Shown one piece after another: positions 20,073 to 28,578 of a stretch of 64,000 bases of DNA; the stretch's first letter is position 1, and each line of letters begins with the position of its first letter. Origin of the DNA: JAWLHU01 sp049324875 (GTDB taxonomy: Bacteria > Bacillota > Sulfobacillia > Symbiobacteriales > Symbiobacteriaceae). The stretch lies in contig JBMONC010000061.1 of assembly GCA_049324875.1 (NCBI GenBank), positions 13,108-77,107 on the forward strand, written 5' to 3'. The position numbers and the translations under genes were made by a program. A model generated the notes under the pieces. It had not been told where the DNA came from. It did no database searches and worked only from the letters and a program-made list of their open reading frames with translations.

Positions 20073-21374
20073 ATGCGACAGAACCTGCCCGAGGTTCAGA
20101 CCCGGAACGAGCTGATCTACCTCCTCTACCAGGCTTCGGAGCTGGAGCATTCGCTGCTCTGCCAGTACCTCTACACCGCCTTTACCATCAAGCAGCCCGG
20201 TGAGGACCGGAAGCTGACCAACCAGCAGCAGGAGAGGCTCCACCTCTGGGGCCGGCAGATCTACCATGTCGCGGTGCAGGAGATGCTCCACCTCTGTCTC
20301 GCCGCCAACCTGCTGACCGCGGTGGGCGGTGCGCCCAACCTGCGCCGCCCCAACTTCCCGCAGCCCAAGGAGCGCTACCCCCTCGGCCTCCCCTCGGAGC
20401 TGGCCCCCTTCTCCCTGGAGACGATCGAGCGGTACAAGAAGTGGGAGGAGCCGGAGTTCCTGGAGCCGCCAACGACGGAGGCGCCCCTGATGCCGCGGGA
20501 TCTGACCTACAAGACCATCGGGGAGCTGTACCACATCATCGAGACCGCCTTCCGCCGCCCCGATGCCCAGCGGTGGCTGATTGGTCCGGCGCGGGCGCAG
20601 GTGACCAACCAGCTCTTTCCCTTCCAGCCGCCGGTGATCGCCGTGACCAATCCCGAGGCGGCCTGCCGGGCGGTCCAGCTGATCGTGGAGGAGGGCGAGG
20701 GCACGCCGCCCCGGGCCGACGGCTCCCAGCAGATCGACCCCAACAGCCACTACGGGATCTTCAGCGCCATCGTGGAGGGGCTGAAGGAGGAGCCCCCCGG
20801 GTTCGCCCCGGCCTGGGCCACCGTCCACAACCCGATCTACCACAGGCACTACGACGCCGTCACCCCCGAGGGGGCGCACCAGGCGGTGATGGTGGAGCAC
20901 CCGGCCACCCGGGCGGTGGGCGAGCTGTTCAACGCCCTCTACGACCTGATGTGCCAGTGGCTGATGCGGCTCTTCGCTCACACCGAGGAGAGCGATGAGC
21001 AGCTGCGGATCCTGGCGACCTCCAGCATGGAGTTGATGTCCATGGCGCTCCAGCCGGTGGGCATCATGCTGACCAGGATGCCGGTGGCCGTCCAGCCGGT
21101 GGCGGACGCCGAGGGGCTCTACCCCACGGCCGGGCCCAGCTTCGAGATGTACAGCTTCACCCAGCCCCTGCCGCACATGGGTGCGGCCTGGACCTTTTTC
21201 CACGAGCGGATCCGGGAGATCGCTGACCACTGCCAGATCCTCTGCCACGACGAGGCGATCACCCGCTTCGCTGCCAGCCAGTGGGCCTTCTCCCCGGTGC
21301 AGCGGAACATTCCCCACACCCTCTTCGAGGTGGCGGCGGTGCTGGAGACGATGATCGACCGGTTCAAGCGCTGA
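20073..21374 (+). CDS. VioB C-terminal-like ferritin-fold protein (iminophenylpyruvate dimer synthase domain)
   Basis: The 433-aa product matches the C-terminal ferritin-like part of VioB. Visible are ELIYLLYQASELEHSLLCQY at residues 12-31 and VAVQEMLHLCLAANLLTAVG near 69-88, then GGAPNLRRPNFP and LAPFSLETIERY, with glutamates and histidines in the spacing of a four-helix metal site. In violacein and staurosporine-type pathways this family couples two imines derived from an amino acid. The other half of VioB is the next gene. An AAAGGGGG site precedes ATG 20073; the TTG one codon before is less likely. No amino-acid oxidase (VioA) is nearby. Confidence 0.82.
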   Translation: MRQNLPEVQTRNELIYLLYQASELEHSLLCQYLYTAFTIKQPGEDRKLTNQQQERLHLWGRQIYHVAVQEMLHLCLAANLLTAVGGAPNLRRPNFPQPKERYPLGLPSELAPFSLETIERYKKWEEPEFLEPPTTEAPLMPRDLTYKTIGELYHIIETAFRRPDAQRWLIGPARAQVTNQLFPFQPPVIAVTNPEAACRAVQLIVEEGEGTPPRADGSQQIDPNSHYGIFSAIVEGLKEEPPGFAPAWATVHNPIYHRHYDAVTPEGAHQAVMVEHPATRAVGELFNALYDLMCQWLMRLFAHTEESDEQLRILATSSMELMSMALQPVGIMLTRMPVAVQPVADAEGLYPTAGPSFEMYSFTQPLPHMGAAWTFFHERIREIADHCQILCHDEAITRFAASQWAFSPVQRNIPHTLFEVAAVLETMIDRFKR

Positions 21375-21392
21375 GCAAAGGAGGCAGTCGGC

Positions 21393-23483
21393 ATGAGCTA
21401 TCTCTCCCTCCCCCGTATCGGGTTTTACAGCGAGGATGCCTACACCAACCCCTCCACCGCCAACAACGAGAACACCCTGGACATCCTCGACTACGACCAT
21501 GTGACCCTCAAGTACCCCGCCGGCCCCATGACCCCCGACGAGTACCGGGAGTGGATGCTGCAGGTGGTCAACCTGGTGGATGGGAGCGCCCCCGACCGGC
21601 CGCCCCGCCCGAGCCTGCGCGGGGCCTACTGGAACTACTACGGTGACCACGCCACCCACTTCGGCTTCGCCACCGCCCGGTCGGTCTGGCTGAAGGGCAC
21701 CCCGGGCCCGGTCACCAGCCTGCAGGACGACCACATGCTGGGCGCACAGGTGCAGCTGAACGCCCGACTGGTCGACCTGAGCCCCGCCGATGTGTACACC
21801 ACCAACATGATCGCCAGCCACTTCCTGGTCACCTGCCGGACCTTCAACGGCGAGGTGGTGCGGCTGATCACGGGGCGGAACCCGACGGCGCACGCCAGCC
21901 ACTTCATCAACTTCGTCCGGCCCCTGGGAGCGGGCACCTTCCAGTTCGTGCTGCCCAACGAGCGGATCGAGTGGGGGCCCAGCCACCTCTCCCCCACCCT
22001 GAACCAGTTGCGGGAGGCGGCGACGACGCGGGGCGCCGGCCTGCTGGTCCGCTACTGCCTCTATGCCATGGCCACCCGGCCGATGGATGCCCGGGATTTT
22101 CAGGAGATGGCAGATGCCTTCCGCCGCGGGGAGGCGGTGATGAACCCCAAGGTGGGCAAGGTGCTGGGCTTCATCACGGTCTGGGACGGCCAGGTGCCCA
22201 AGGGGGAGGCGGTGGGCCGGCTGCTCTACCCGCCCTCCTCCGCCTACTGCGGGGCGGGGGGCGCAGGGGCGCAGGCCCTGGCCGGGGGCTGGCGCCCGCG
22301 CAGCCACGGCGACCTGGAGCGGATCTGGGAGCATGGAGACTCGGCGGAGCTGCGCAAGGAGCTGGGCGTCGATCCGGTGAGCATGGCGGCGGAGGGATCC
22401 GGCCCCTACCTCTACCCGGCGATCGCCGTGCATGACCGGGGCCGGCAATCGGTGGTGCTGGACCTGCTCTCCAGCACCCCGGAGCGGTTCGGGGCCGACG
22501 GGAAGAGACTGGAGAAGGTGGACTTCGGCAAGCTGGCGCTCTATGTGCAGCCGCCGGGGGAGAAGCCCCCCATCGCCCTGGGCCCGGTCCGCTACGAGCG
22601 CTACCAGGAGGATTACGTCGACCAGGCCGGCGTGGTGGAGGTCAGCTATGCGGCCCGGCCCGAGCTGGAGATTGCCATCGAGCAGGGGCGGCTCTTCCTG
22701 GCCCGGGAGGAGGAGGCGGCCAAGGTGATGCTCTCGGAGGTGCGGGTGCCGCAGGTGCTGGTGGATGAGGACCGGCTGGCCTACTTCGAGCAGGGACAGC
22801 CCGGCAGCATCCGGGTGCAGGTCTTCGAGCAGGGGCGGCCCGCCCAGCGCCCGGTGCGGGTCCGGCTGGAGCTGTGGAAGGACCAGAACACCCCCGGCTC
22901 GGAGGATTCGAGCACCGACCCGCCGACGGTGACGGTGACACAGCTTCACTACGTCCCCATCACCGAGAGCGACCCGCGCTACGCCCTGACCGCCGCGGAG
23001 ATCGAGGTGCCGGCGGGGGGAGTGGCCGAGGTGGGGATCATCCCGAAGGCCCCGGGCTGCTACAAGATCCGCTACATCCCCGAGGGGGTGGACCCCGCCG
23101 CCCTCCCCTCCCCGCCCGACTGGACGGTGGAGTTCTTCTCCTGCTTCCGGGTGCTGCCCCAGGATGACTACAGCGGCTACTCCGACGAGGAGATCAACGA
23201 GTGGAACTTCATCTACGAGCACCTCTTCCAGTACTACGACCTGCTCTACCCGATCATGGGGAAGTACATCCCGTGGACGGAGCAGAAGGGCAAGCCGGAG
23301 CAGCTCCGGCAGATGGATCAGGAGAAGGTGCGGATGTTCGCGGCGCTGATGCTGCAGTCGATCGATGAGAAGAACCTGGGGTCGACCATGGCGATGCCGA
23401 TCACAAGGGAGCTCTCGGCGGGGAAGCGGGAGCTGCTGCGACGGTGGTGCCTGCTGCAGATCAACCAGGAGGGACGGGCATGA
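21393..23483 (+). CDS. VioB N-terminal-like protein
   Basis: The 696-aa product aligns by eye with the N-terminal ~600 residues of VioB/RebD. It starts YLSLPRIGFYSEDAYTNPST (VioB: LDFPRIHFRGWARVNAPTAN). Mid-chain it has RYCLYAMATRPM and VLGFITVWDGQVPKGEAVGR. Near the end are NFIYEHLFQYYDLLYPIMGK and MPITRELSAGKRELLRRW (VioB: YYMPSTRELSAPKARLFLKY). The ferritin-like half is encoded just upstream, so the usual one-chain enzyme is split with domain order reversed. AAAGGAGG lies before the ATG. Substrate and product are unknown. Confidence 0.8.
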   Translation: MSYLSLPRIGFYSEDAYTNPSTANNENTLDILDYDHVTLKYPAGPMTPDEYREWMLQVVNLVDGSAPDRPPRPSLRGAYWNYYGDHATHFGFATARSVWLKGTPGPVTSLQDDHMLGAQVQLNARLVDLSPADVYTTNMIASHFLVTCRTFNGEVVRLITGRNPTAHASHFINFVRPLGAGTFQFVLPNERIEWGPSHLSPTLNQLREAATTRGAGLLVRYCLYAMATRPMDARDFQEMADAFRRGEAVMNPKVGKVLGFITVWDGQVPKGEAVGRLLYPPSSAYCGAGGAGAQALAGGWRPRSHGDLERIWEHGDSAELRKELGVDPVSMAAEGSGPYLYPAIAVHDRGRQSVVLDLLSSTPERFGADGKRLEKVDFGKLALYVQPPGEKPPIALGPVRYERYQEDYVDQAGVVEVSYAARPELEIAIEQGRLFLAREEEAAKVMLSEVRVPQVLVDEDRLAYFEQGQPGSIRVQVFEQGRPAQRPVRVRLELWKDQNTPGSEDSSTDPPTVTVTQLHYVPITESDPRYALTAAEIEVPAGGVAEVGIIPKAPGCYKIRYIPEGVDPAALPSPPDWTVEFFSCFRVLPQDDYSGYSDEEINEWNFIYEHLFQYYDLLYPIMGKYIPWTEQKGKPEQLRQMDQEKVRMFAALMLQSIDEKNLGSTMAMPITRELSAGKRELLRRWCLLQINQEGRA

Positions 23484-24007
23484 GGCGGAGCGGGACCGGC
23501 GCGCTGGTGCTGGGGGGGATGATGGCGGCAATGGCGGCCGCCCTGCAGCTCGCCCCCCTCTACCTGCCAGGGGTGGGGCTCCTGCTGGCGATGCTGAGCA
23601 GCCTGCCCATGGCGGTGCAGGCCTACCGGCACCCCCCCTCGGCGCTCCTCAGCTACGGGGCGGCGGTGGCGGTGATCCTCTCCCTCTCCGCCCAGGAGGC
23701 GGCGATTTTCGCCTTTACCAGCGGCCCCTTCGGGTTGGCGGTGGGCTACTGCCACCGGCCGGGCCAACCGGGCTGGCTCCCGTGGTTGGGCGCTGCCCTG
23801 CCCCTGTCGGCCGGCCTGCTCTGCCTGGCCTACCTGGTCGGGCTGCCACCCCTGGGTCCGGAGCTGGGGGCGCTCTCGGTGCCGGCCCAACTGGGCCTCT
23901 ACCTCGGTTTTGCCCTGCTTTACAGCCTGCTCTGGGGCTGGGCCTTCGGCGCCCTGCTCCGCCGGCTGCAGCGCTGGGCCGTCTCGCCGCCCCCGGCACG
24001 CCTCTGA
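23480..24007 (+). CDS. Polytopic membrane protein coupled to the split vioB pair
   Basis: The 175-aa protein is almost wholly hydrophobic with about five to six membrane helices. Its ATG overlaps the preceding stop (ATGA), so it is translationally coupled to the VioB-N gene. The pattern (short helices, GLLLAMLSSLPMAV, FTSGPFGLAVGY) resembles S-components of energy-coupling-factor transporters, but no diagnostic motif is present. It might move the substrate or product of the VioB-like enzyme. A terminator follows. Confidence 0.65.
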   Translation: MRRSGTGALVLGGMMAAMAAALQLAPLYLPGVGLLLAMLSSLPMAVQAYRHPPSALLSYGAAVAVILSLSAQEAAIFAFTSGPFGLAVGYCHRPGQPGWLPWLGAALPLSAGLLCLAYLVGLPPLGPELGALSVPAQLGLYLGFALLYSLLWGWAFGALLRRLQRWAVSPPPARL

Positions 24008-24014
24008 TGAAGAT

Positions 24015-24047
24015 GGACCACCGCTCCTGGACCGGGCGGTGGTCCTT
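24015..24047 (+). terminator. Terminator of the split vioB-like operon
   Basis: A perfect 10-bp stem (24015-24024 with 24036-24045, 11-base loop) is followed by TT, 8 bases after the membrane protein stop codon. Confidence 0.75.
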
Positions 24048-24141
24048 GGCTTCGCGGCTGTCTCCAGTACCCCTCCATCACGCAGGCGATGCCCGTGCCA
24101 CGGTGCATAAGGGCTGCGCCCTCGCCTCATACTTCTTGGAA

Positions 24142-25026
24142 GTGAGAGTCTCAGGGGAGGGATGCAGCATCAAGCAGCAGTTCTGGCAGATCTCATCCCT
24201 GCAGGCAGCGATGTTGGTGGCAGGGGCTGTCTCCCTGACCGGACATGCCCTGGCGGTCACCTTCTTCATGGAGGCCGGTGGGCGGGACGCCTGGATGGCA
24301 GGGCTGCTGGCGATGCCCATGGCCGCCGTGGCGATCACCTCGATGGTCACCCTGAGCCGCATCTACCACGGCCAGCCGGTGACGGAGTACCTGCCCCGCC
24401 TCCTGGGTGTGGGGGGGTACCTGGTGGCCGCTCTCTACATCGTCTACTACCTGACCACGGTGATCTTCACCCTCCGCATGACCACCGACTGGCTGGTCGA
24501 CTCGGTGCTGATGCAGACCCCCTCCTGGGTCCTGGGCCTGACCTATATGCTGGCGGTCCTCTATGCCGCGATTCACGGCCTGGATGCCATCGCCCGGATC
24601 AACCAGTTCACCCTGCCGCTGCTCTCCGGTCTGGGGATCCTGGTGGCCGCGGGCACGGGCCCCCAGAAGGACTACGGCCTGCTGCTGCCCATGCTGGAGT
24701 TCGGCTGGGGCCCGGTGCTGGCCGCCACCTTTCTGGGGCTGGGGTACTTCGGGGAGATGTGCATCCTGATGATGCTGGCCGGCTACGTGGTCCCGAAGGA
24801 CCGCCGCCGGCTGCTCCGCGCCTCGCTGGTGGCGCTCCTGTTCGTGGTGACCACCCTCACCGGGCCGCTGGCGGGTTCGGTGGCCACCCTGGGCTACCGG
24901 GTCGCCGAGCAGATGCCCTACCCCACCTTCACCCACTGGATGATGATCCGCCTCCCGGGCCGGGGCCACCGGCGCCCCCCGGGCGAGCGTCTGGACGGTC
25001 TCCGTCAGGGCGCGCTCTGTCGATGA
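24142..25026 (+). pseudogene. Spore germination permease (GerAB/GerKB type), C-terminally truncated
   Basis: The chain has the APC-superfamily helices of GerAB germination permeases: helix 1 ISSLQAAMLVAGAVSLTG, then VTEYLPRLLGVGGYLVAALY and GWGPVLAATFLGLGYFGEM. It ends abnormally. The family motif MPYPTFTHWMMIRL is followed by an Arg/Pro/Gly-rich read-through and a stop, where ~90 more residues with two helices are expected. The next in-register homology is to GerAC in another frame, so an internal deletion joined the two genes. The start is unclear: GTG 24142 is in frame but lacks a good site, and the sequence GGGGAGGG precedes an ATC. No gerAA gene is nearby. Confidence 0.75.
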
Positions 25027-25966
25027 GGCGATCCACCTGGCCAACCACCTGGTGACCCGGGAGATCACCCTGGCCCATGTCCGGGGAGTCGTCTTCGGCG
25101 AGGAGTTCGCCCGGCAGGGGATCACCCGGGCCATCGACTTCCTGCTCCGCAGCGTCGAGGTCCGTCCCACCGTCTGGATGATGGTCACCCAGGGGGAGGC
25201 CCGGGAGTTCATGCAGACCCGACCGATTCAGGAGATGGTCCCGGTGGAGGGGCCCATCGGCTACCATGATGCGGTTCAGAGCCGGACGGGGACGATTCCC
25301 GCCCGCCGCCTGGCCGAGGTGGCCAACATCCTCCAGGAGGAGGGGATCGACCTGGTCCTGCCGCTCTTCCGTCGGGCGGATCAGCCGCCTCCCAAGGCCA
25401 ACGGGGCGCTCCACCCGACCGGGGAGAGCAAGGAGATCATCTTCGGCGGGGCCGGCGTCTTCCGGCAGGGCCGTCTGGTGGCCTGGCTCAGCCCCGAGGA
25501 GGTCCGGGGGCTGCTCTGGACCACCGAGCGGCTGGCGGCCGCCGTCCTGACCGCCCCGTGTGAGGGGGCTGCCCAGCAGGCGGTCTTCCGGATCCGCAAG
25601 AGCGACGGCCGCATGCGTGTCAACCTTGAGCAGGGCCGGCTGCAGGTGACCATCCAGGTAAGGGCGGTGGCGGACCTGAACGAGCTGACCTGCGAGGAGG
25701 TGATTGTCGGCGGCCGGCCCGGTGACTTGGAGAACCTGCTGGCCGGGCAGGTGCGGGAGGAGATCCAGGAGGCCATCGCCGTTGTCCGGGAGACCCGCTC
25801 CGACTTCTTCGGCTTCGGCCAGGAGCTCCACCGCAGGAATGCGCTGGTCTACAACACCAACGCCAGGCGATGGGAGGAGCTCCTGGAGAGGATGTCGGTG
25901 GAGGTGGTGGTGGACCCGACGGTGCCCCGCACTGGGCAGATGCTGGAGCGCTACCGGGGGCGCTGA
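24947..25966 (+). pseudogene. Spore germination protein GerAC, N-terminus missing
   Basis: GerAC proteins are outer-leaflet lipoproteins of germinant receptors. Homology starts at about VWTVSVRARSVDEAIHLANH (near 24989) and is intact to the C-terminus, with EVRPTVWMMVTQG, EIIFGGAGVFRQGRLVAWL and the C-terminal domain DLNELTCEEV to PTVPRTGQML. The signal peptide, lipobox and first ~70 residues are absent. The upstream frame opens only at 24947, inside the truncated GerAB gene. A GTG at 25052 could start a 304-residue remnant, but without a lipobox it would not reach its site. Confidence 0.75.
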
Positions 25967-25973
25967 CCCCCTC

Positions 25974-26164
25974 GCCACGGATGACACGGATTTCCACGAA
26001 ATGTGGGGCAGTGCAACGAGGTGGGCTCTGATCCTTCGTTGCCGTTGTCATCCGTGTAACCACCATGGTGCGGTGCTTCGCGCCAGTACCGACCATAAAA
26101 AGGGTATAACCCTTATAATTGTAAGCATTATATCTTCATCGGTGTAATCCGTGTAATCCGTGGC
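25974..26164. repeat. Interspersed palindromic repeat, copy 1
   Basis: The left end GCCACGGATGACACGGAT and the right end ATCCGTGTAATCCGTGGC are inverted copies. Between them lies the shared core CCATGGTGCGGTGCTTCG with a short hairpin, followed by a CATAAAAAGGGTA-type string. The same modules recur at 34451 and 38165. No ORF is present. It looks like a MITE- or REP-type element. Confidence 0.75.
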
Positions 26165-26199
26165 AGAGATAACGGCCCCACTGCCCTGCAGCACAGCTC

Positions 26200-26228
26200 A
26201 AAAGGGCAGAGGGATACCCCTCTGCCCC
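26200..26228 (-). terminator. Terminator of the glutamate dehydrogenase gene
   Basis: A perfect 10-bp stem (26204-26213 with 26218-26227, 4-base loop) is followed on the minus strand by TTTT. It lies 21 bases past the gdh stop. Confidence 0.9.
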
Positions 26229-26248
26229 TTCCGGCTATTCGCTTGATG

Positions 26249-27559
26249 CTAGATCCAGCCGCGGGCGCCCATGGCGTCGGCCAGGCGCTTGATGGCGACC
26301 ATGTAGGCGGCGCGGCGCATGGAGACGTGCCGCTCCTCCATCATGTTGTAGACGGCGTTGAAGGCGTTGGTCATCATGTGCTCCAGCTTCTCGTTGACCT
26401 CGTCCTCCGACCAGTAGTAGTTCTGGATGTTCTGCACCCACTCGAAGTAGGAGACGGTCACGCCGCCGGCGTTGCAGAGGATGTCGGGGATCTGCAGAAT
26501 CCCCTTCTCGGTCAGGACCCGGGCCGCCTCCGGCGTGGTCGGGCCGTTGGCCGCCTCGGCGATGATCTGCGCCTTGATGGAGTCGACGTTGCCCAGGGTG
26601 ATCACGTTCTCCAGGGCGGCCGGCACCAGGATGTCCACCTCCAGGGCGAAAAGCCCGGCCGAGTCGATGGACTCGGTGTAGGGGAGGCCCTTGACGGTGC
26701 CGTGCAGGTTGTAGTACTCCACCGCCTCGTGGATGTGGATCCCGCTGGGGTTGTAGGCGCCGCCGCGGGCGTCGACGATGGCGACCACCTTGACGCCCAG
26801 CTCGTCCAGGAGGAGGGCGGTGTTGGAGCCGACGTTGCCGAAGCCCTGGATGGCGGCGGTGGCGCCCCGCAGGGAGAGGCCCATCCGCTTGGCCGCCTCA
26901 CGGATGCAGATGACGGTGCCGCGGCCGGTGGCGGCGCCACGGCCGGCGGAGCCGCCGATGATCATCGGCTTGCCGGTGATCAGGCCGGGGGTGTTGTACC
27001 CCTTCATCCGGGAGTACTCGTCCATCATCCAGCCCATGATCTGCGGGTTGGTGTTGACGTCGGGGGCCGGAATGTCCCGGTCGGGACCGACGAACTGGGA
27101 GAGGGAGCGGATATAGCCCCGGGAGAGCGCCTCCAGCTCACGCTTGGAGAGCTCCGCCGGGTTGCAGATGACCCCGCCCTTGCCGCCGCCGAAGGGCAGG
27201 CCCATGACGGCGCACTTGAAGGTCATCCACATGGAGAGCGCCTTGACCTCATCGAGGGTGACATCGGGATGGAAGCGGACACCGCCCTTGCACGGGCCAA
27301 TGACGTCTGAGTGCTGAGACCGGTAGCCGAGGAAGGTCTTGACCTCACCGTTATCCATCCGGACCGGGATCGAGACCGTCAGCACCCGCTGCGGCTCCTT
27401 CAGATACTCGTAGACAGCCATGGGGAGCCCGAGCTCGCGCGTGGCGTTGTAGATCAGAATCTGAGCGATCTCAAAGGGGTTCAGGGTCTCCTTCTGGATC
27501 TCGATGTTCTGAGCCAACAGATCGCCAGCTTTGGACGGATCCTGCATCGTGCTGCTCAT
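26249..27559 (-). CDS. Glutamate dehydrogenase
   Basis: The 436-aa enzyme interconverts glutamate with 2-oxoglutarate plus ammonia. The substrate domain contains GGVRFHPDVTLDEVKALSMW and the catalytic-lysine motif MGLPFGGGKGGV near residue 110. The coenzyme domain has the Rossmann loop IQGFGNVGS near 229. Glu/Leu/Phe/Val dehydrogenases share this fold; length and the KGGVICNP segment favour glutamate. The open frame extends 43 codons further through the yajC 3' end, but ATG 27559 has an AAGGTG ribosome site at good spacing. Coenzyme preference cannot be read with certainty. Confidence 0.92.
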   Translation of the reverse strand: MSSTMQDPSKAGDLLAQNIEIQKETLNPFEIAQILIYNATRELGLPMAVYEYLKEPQRVLTVSIPVRMDNGEVKTFLGYRSQHSDVIGPCKGGVRFHPDVTLDEVKALSMWMTFKCAVMGLPFGGGKGGVICNPAELSKRELEALSRGYIRSLSQFVGPDRDIPAPDVNTNPQIMGWMMDEYSRMKGYNTPGLITGKPMIIGGSAGRGAATGRGTVICIREAAKRMGLSLRGATAAIQGFGNVGSNTALLLDELGVKVVAIVDARGGAYNPSGIHIHEAVEYYNLHGTVKGLPYTESIDSAGLFALEVDILVPAALENVITLGNVDSIKAQIIAEAANGPTTPEAARVLTEKGILQIPDILCNAGGVTVSYFEWVQNIQNYYWSEDEVNEKLEHMMTNAFNAVYNMMEERHVSMRRAAYMVAIKRLADAMGARGWI

Positions 27560-27656
27560 CTCCATCACCTTTTGGGGGGCCGTTCCTCTTGCCCCCGACT
27601 TGGAGCCGTCGGCAGACCGCGCGCCCTTGCGGGAGGAGCGCGCTCGAATCCGGGGC

Positions 27657-27929
27657 TTAGGCTTCCTTCTTCTCGGAGCGGACGGCACCCACGGCGCTGC
27701 GGTTGAACTTGAGCTCCACGTTGGAGGCCACCTTCAGCCGGACCGTGTTGTCGTCGATCGCCTGGACGACGCCATGCAGGCCGCCGATGGTAACCACCTC
27801 ATCGCCGACCTTCAGGGCGTTCAGCATCTCCTGCCGCTTCTTGGCCTGCTGTTGCTGGGGCCGGATCATCATGAAGTACATCAATGCGAAGAGCACCAGG
27901 AGCGGGAGCAAGCTGTACAGCTGCTGCAA
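27657..27929 (-). CDS. yajC: Preprotein translocase subunit YajC
   Basis: The 90-aa protein has one N-terminal membrane helix (about residues 6-22, ending in YFMMIRPQQQQ), the family signature, followed by a small cytoplasmic beta domain KVGDEVVTIGGLHGVVQAIDD. It associates with SecDF in protein export. It lies downstream of tgt and a GNAT gene; the queA-tgt-yajC order is common in bacteria, here with an acetyltransferase inserted. Confidence 0.95.
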   Translation of the reverse strand: MQQLYSLLPLLVLFALMYFMMIRPQQQQAKKRQEMLNALKVGDEVVTIGGLHGVVQAIDDNTVRLKVASNVELKFNRSAVGAVRSEKKEA

Positions 27930-28067
27930 AACTCATTCCTCCTCTGTCACCAAGCTCAATATACCAGACTGGATAGGTTCTGTACATTTCCAGAAAGGGC
28001 TCATCACCGGATGATCTACTGGGTGAAGCCGGGACTAAGGTTTCCACCCCAGGGAAGCACCGGGAGA

Positions 28068-28550
28068 CTACTGCCCCGCCCCGGCGTAGAGCATGGTCTG
28101 GATCGGCTTGAAGCCCAGCCGCTCGTACAGGGTCAGGGCCGGGCTGCCGGTGGGCAGGATCAGGGAGAGGCGGTAGGCGCCCTTCAGGTAGCCCCAGCCC
28201 CGGACCCGCTCCACCAGGCCGGAGCCGATTCCCTTGCGGCGGTGCTCCGGCAGCACGTAGAGATCGGAGATGAAGGTGAAGAGCTCAGGCCTGAAGATGG
28301 CGGGCGGCTCCTGGAGCATGCCAACGGCGTAGCCGACGATCCGGGGCCCCCCCTCCTGCTCCTCCGCCACCATGACACAGGCGGCGGGGTGCTCAATCGC
28401 CTGGGCCAGCCCCGAGCGGGCGTAGTCCATGAAGTTGTCAGCCAGGTCGTTGATCGGAATCTGCGCCTGCTGCTCCCGGGCAAAGGCCTCCACCAGCGGC
28501 AGCAGCTGCTTCAGGTCGGTGGGCTTGCCGACGCGGTACTCGATCGCCAT
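28068..28550 (-). CDS. GNAT family N-acetyltransferase
   Basis: This 160-aa acetyltransferase has the acetyl-CoA loop in motif A, LPEHRRKGIGSGLVERV near residue 105-121, and motif B SPALTLYERLGFKPIQTM near the C-terminus. The acceptor is unknown. The ATG at 28550 follows AGGAGAGG; the frame extends upstream only as a shadow of tgt. It lies between tgt and yajC in the same direction, 28 bases after tgt. Confidence 0.88.
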   Translation of the reverse strand: MAIEYRVGKPTDLKQLLPLVEAFAREQQAQIPINDLADNFMDYARSGLAQAIEHPAACVMVAEEQEGGPRIVGYAVGMLQEPPAIFRPELFTFISDLYVLPEHRRKGIGSGLVERVRGWGYLKGAYRLSLILPTGSPALTLYERLGFKPIQTMLYAGAGQ

Positions 28551-28578
28551 GCGGTCCTCTCCTCCTTGGGTGCTCCTC

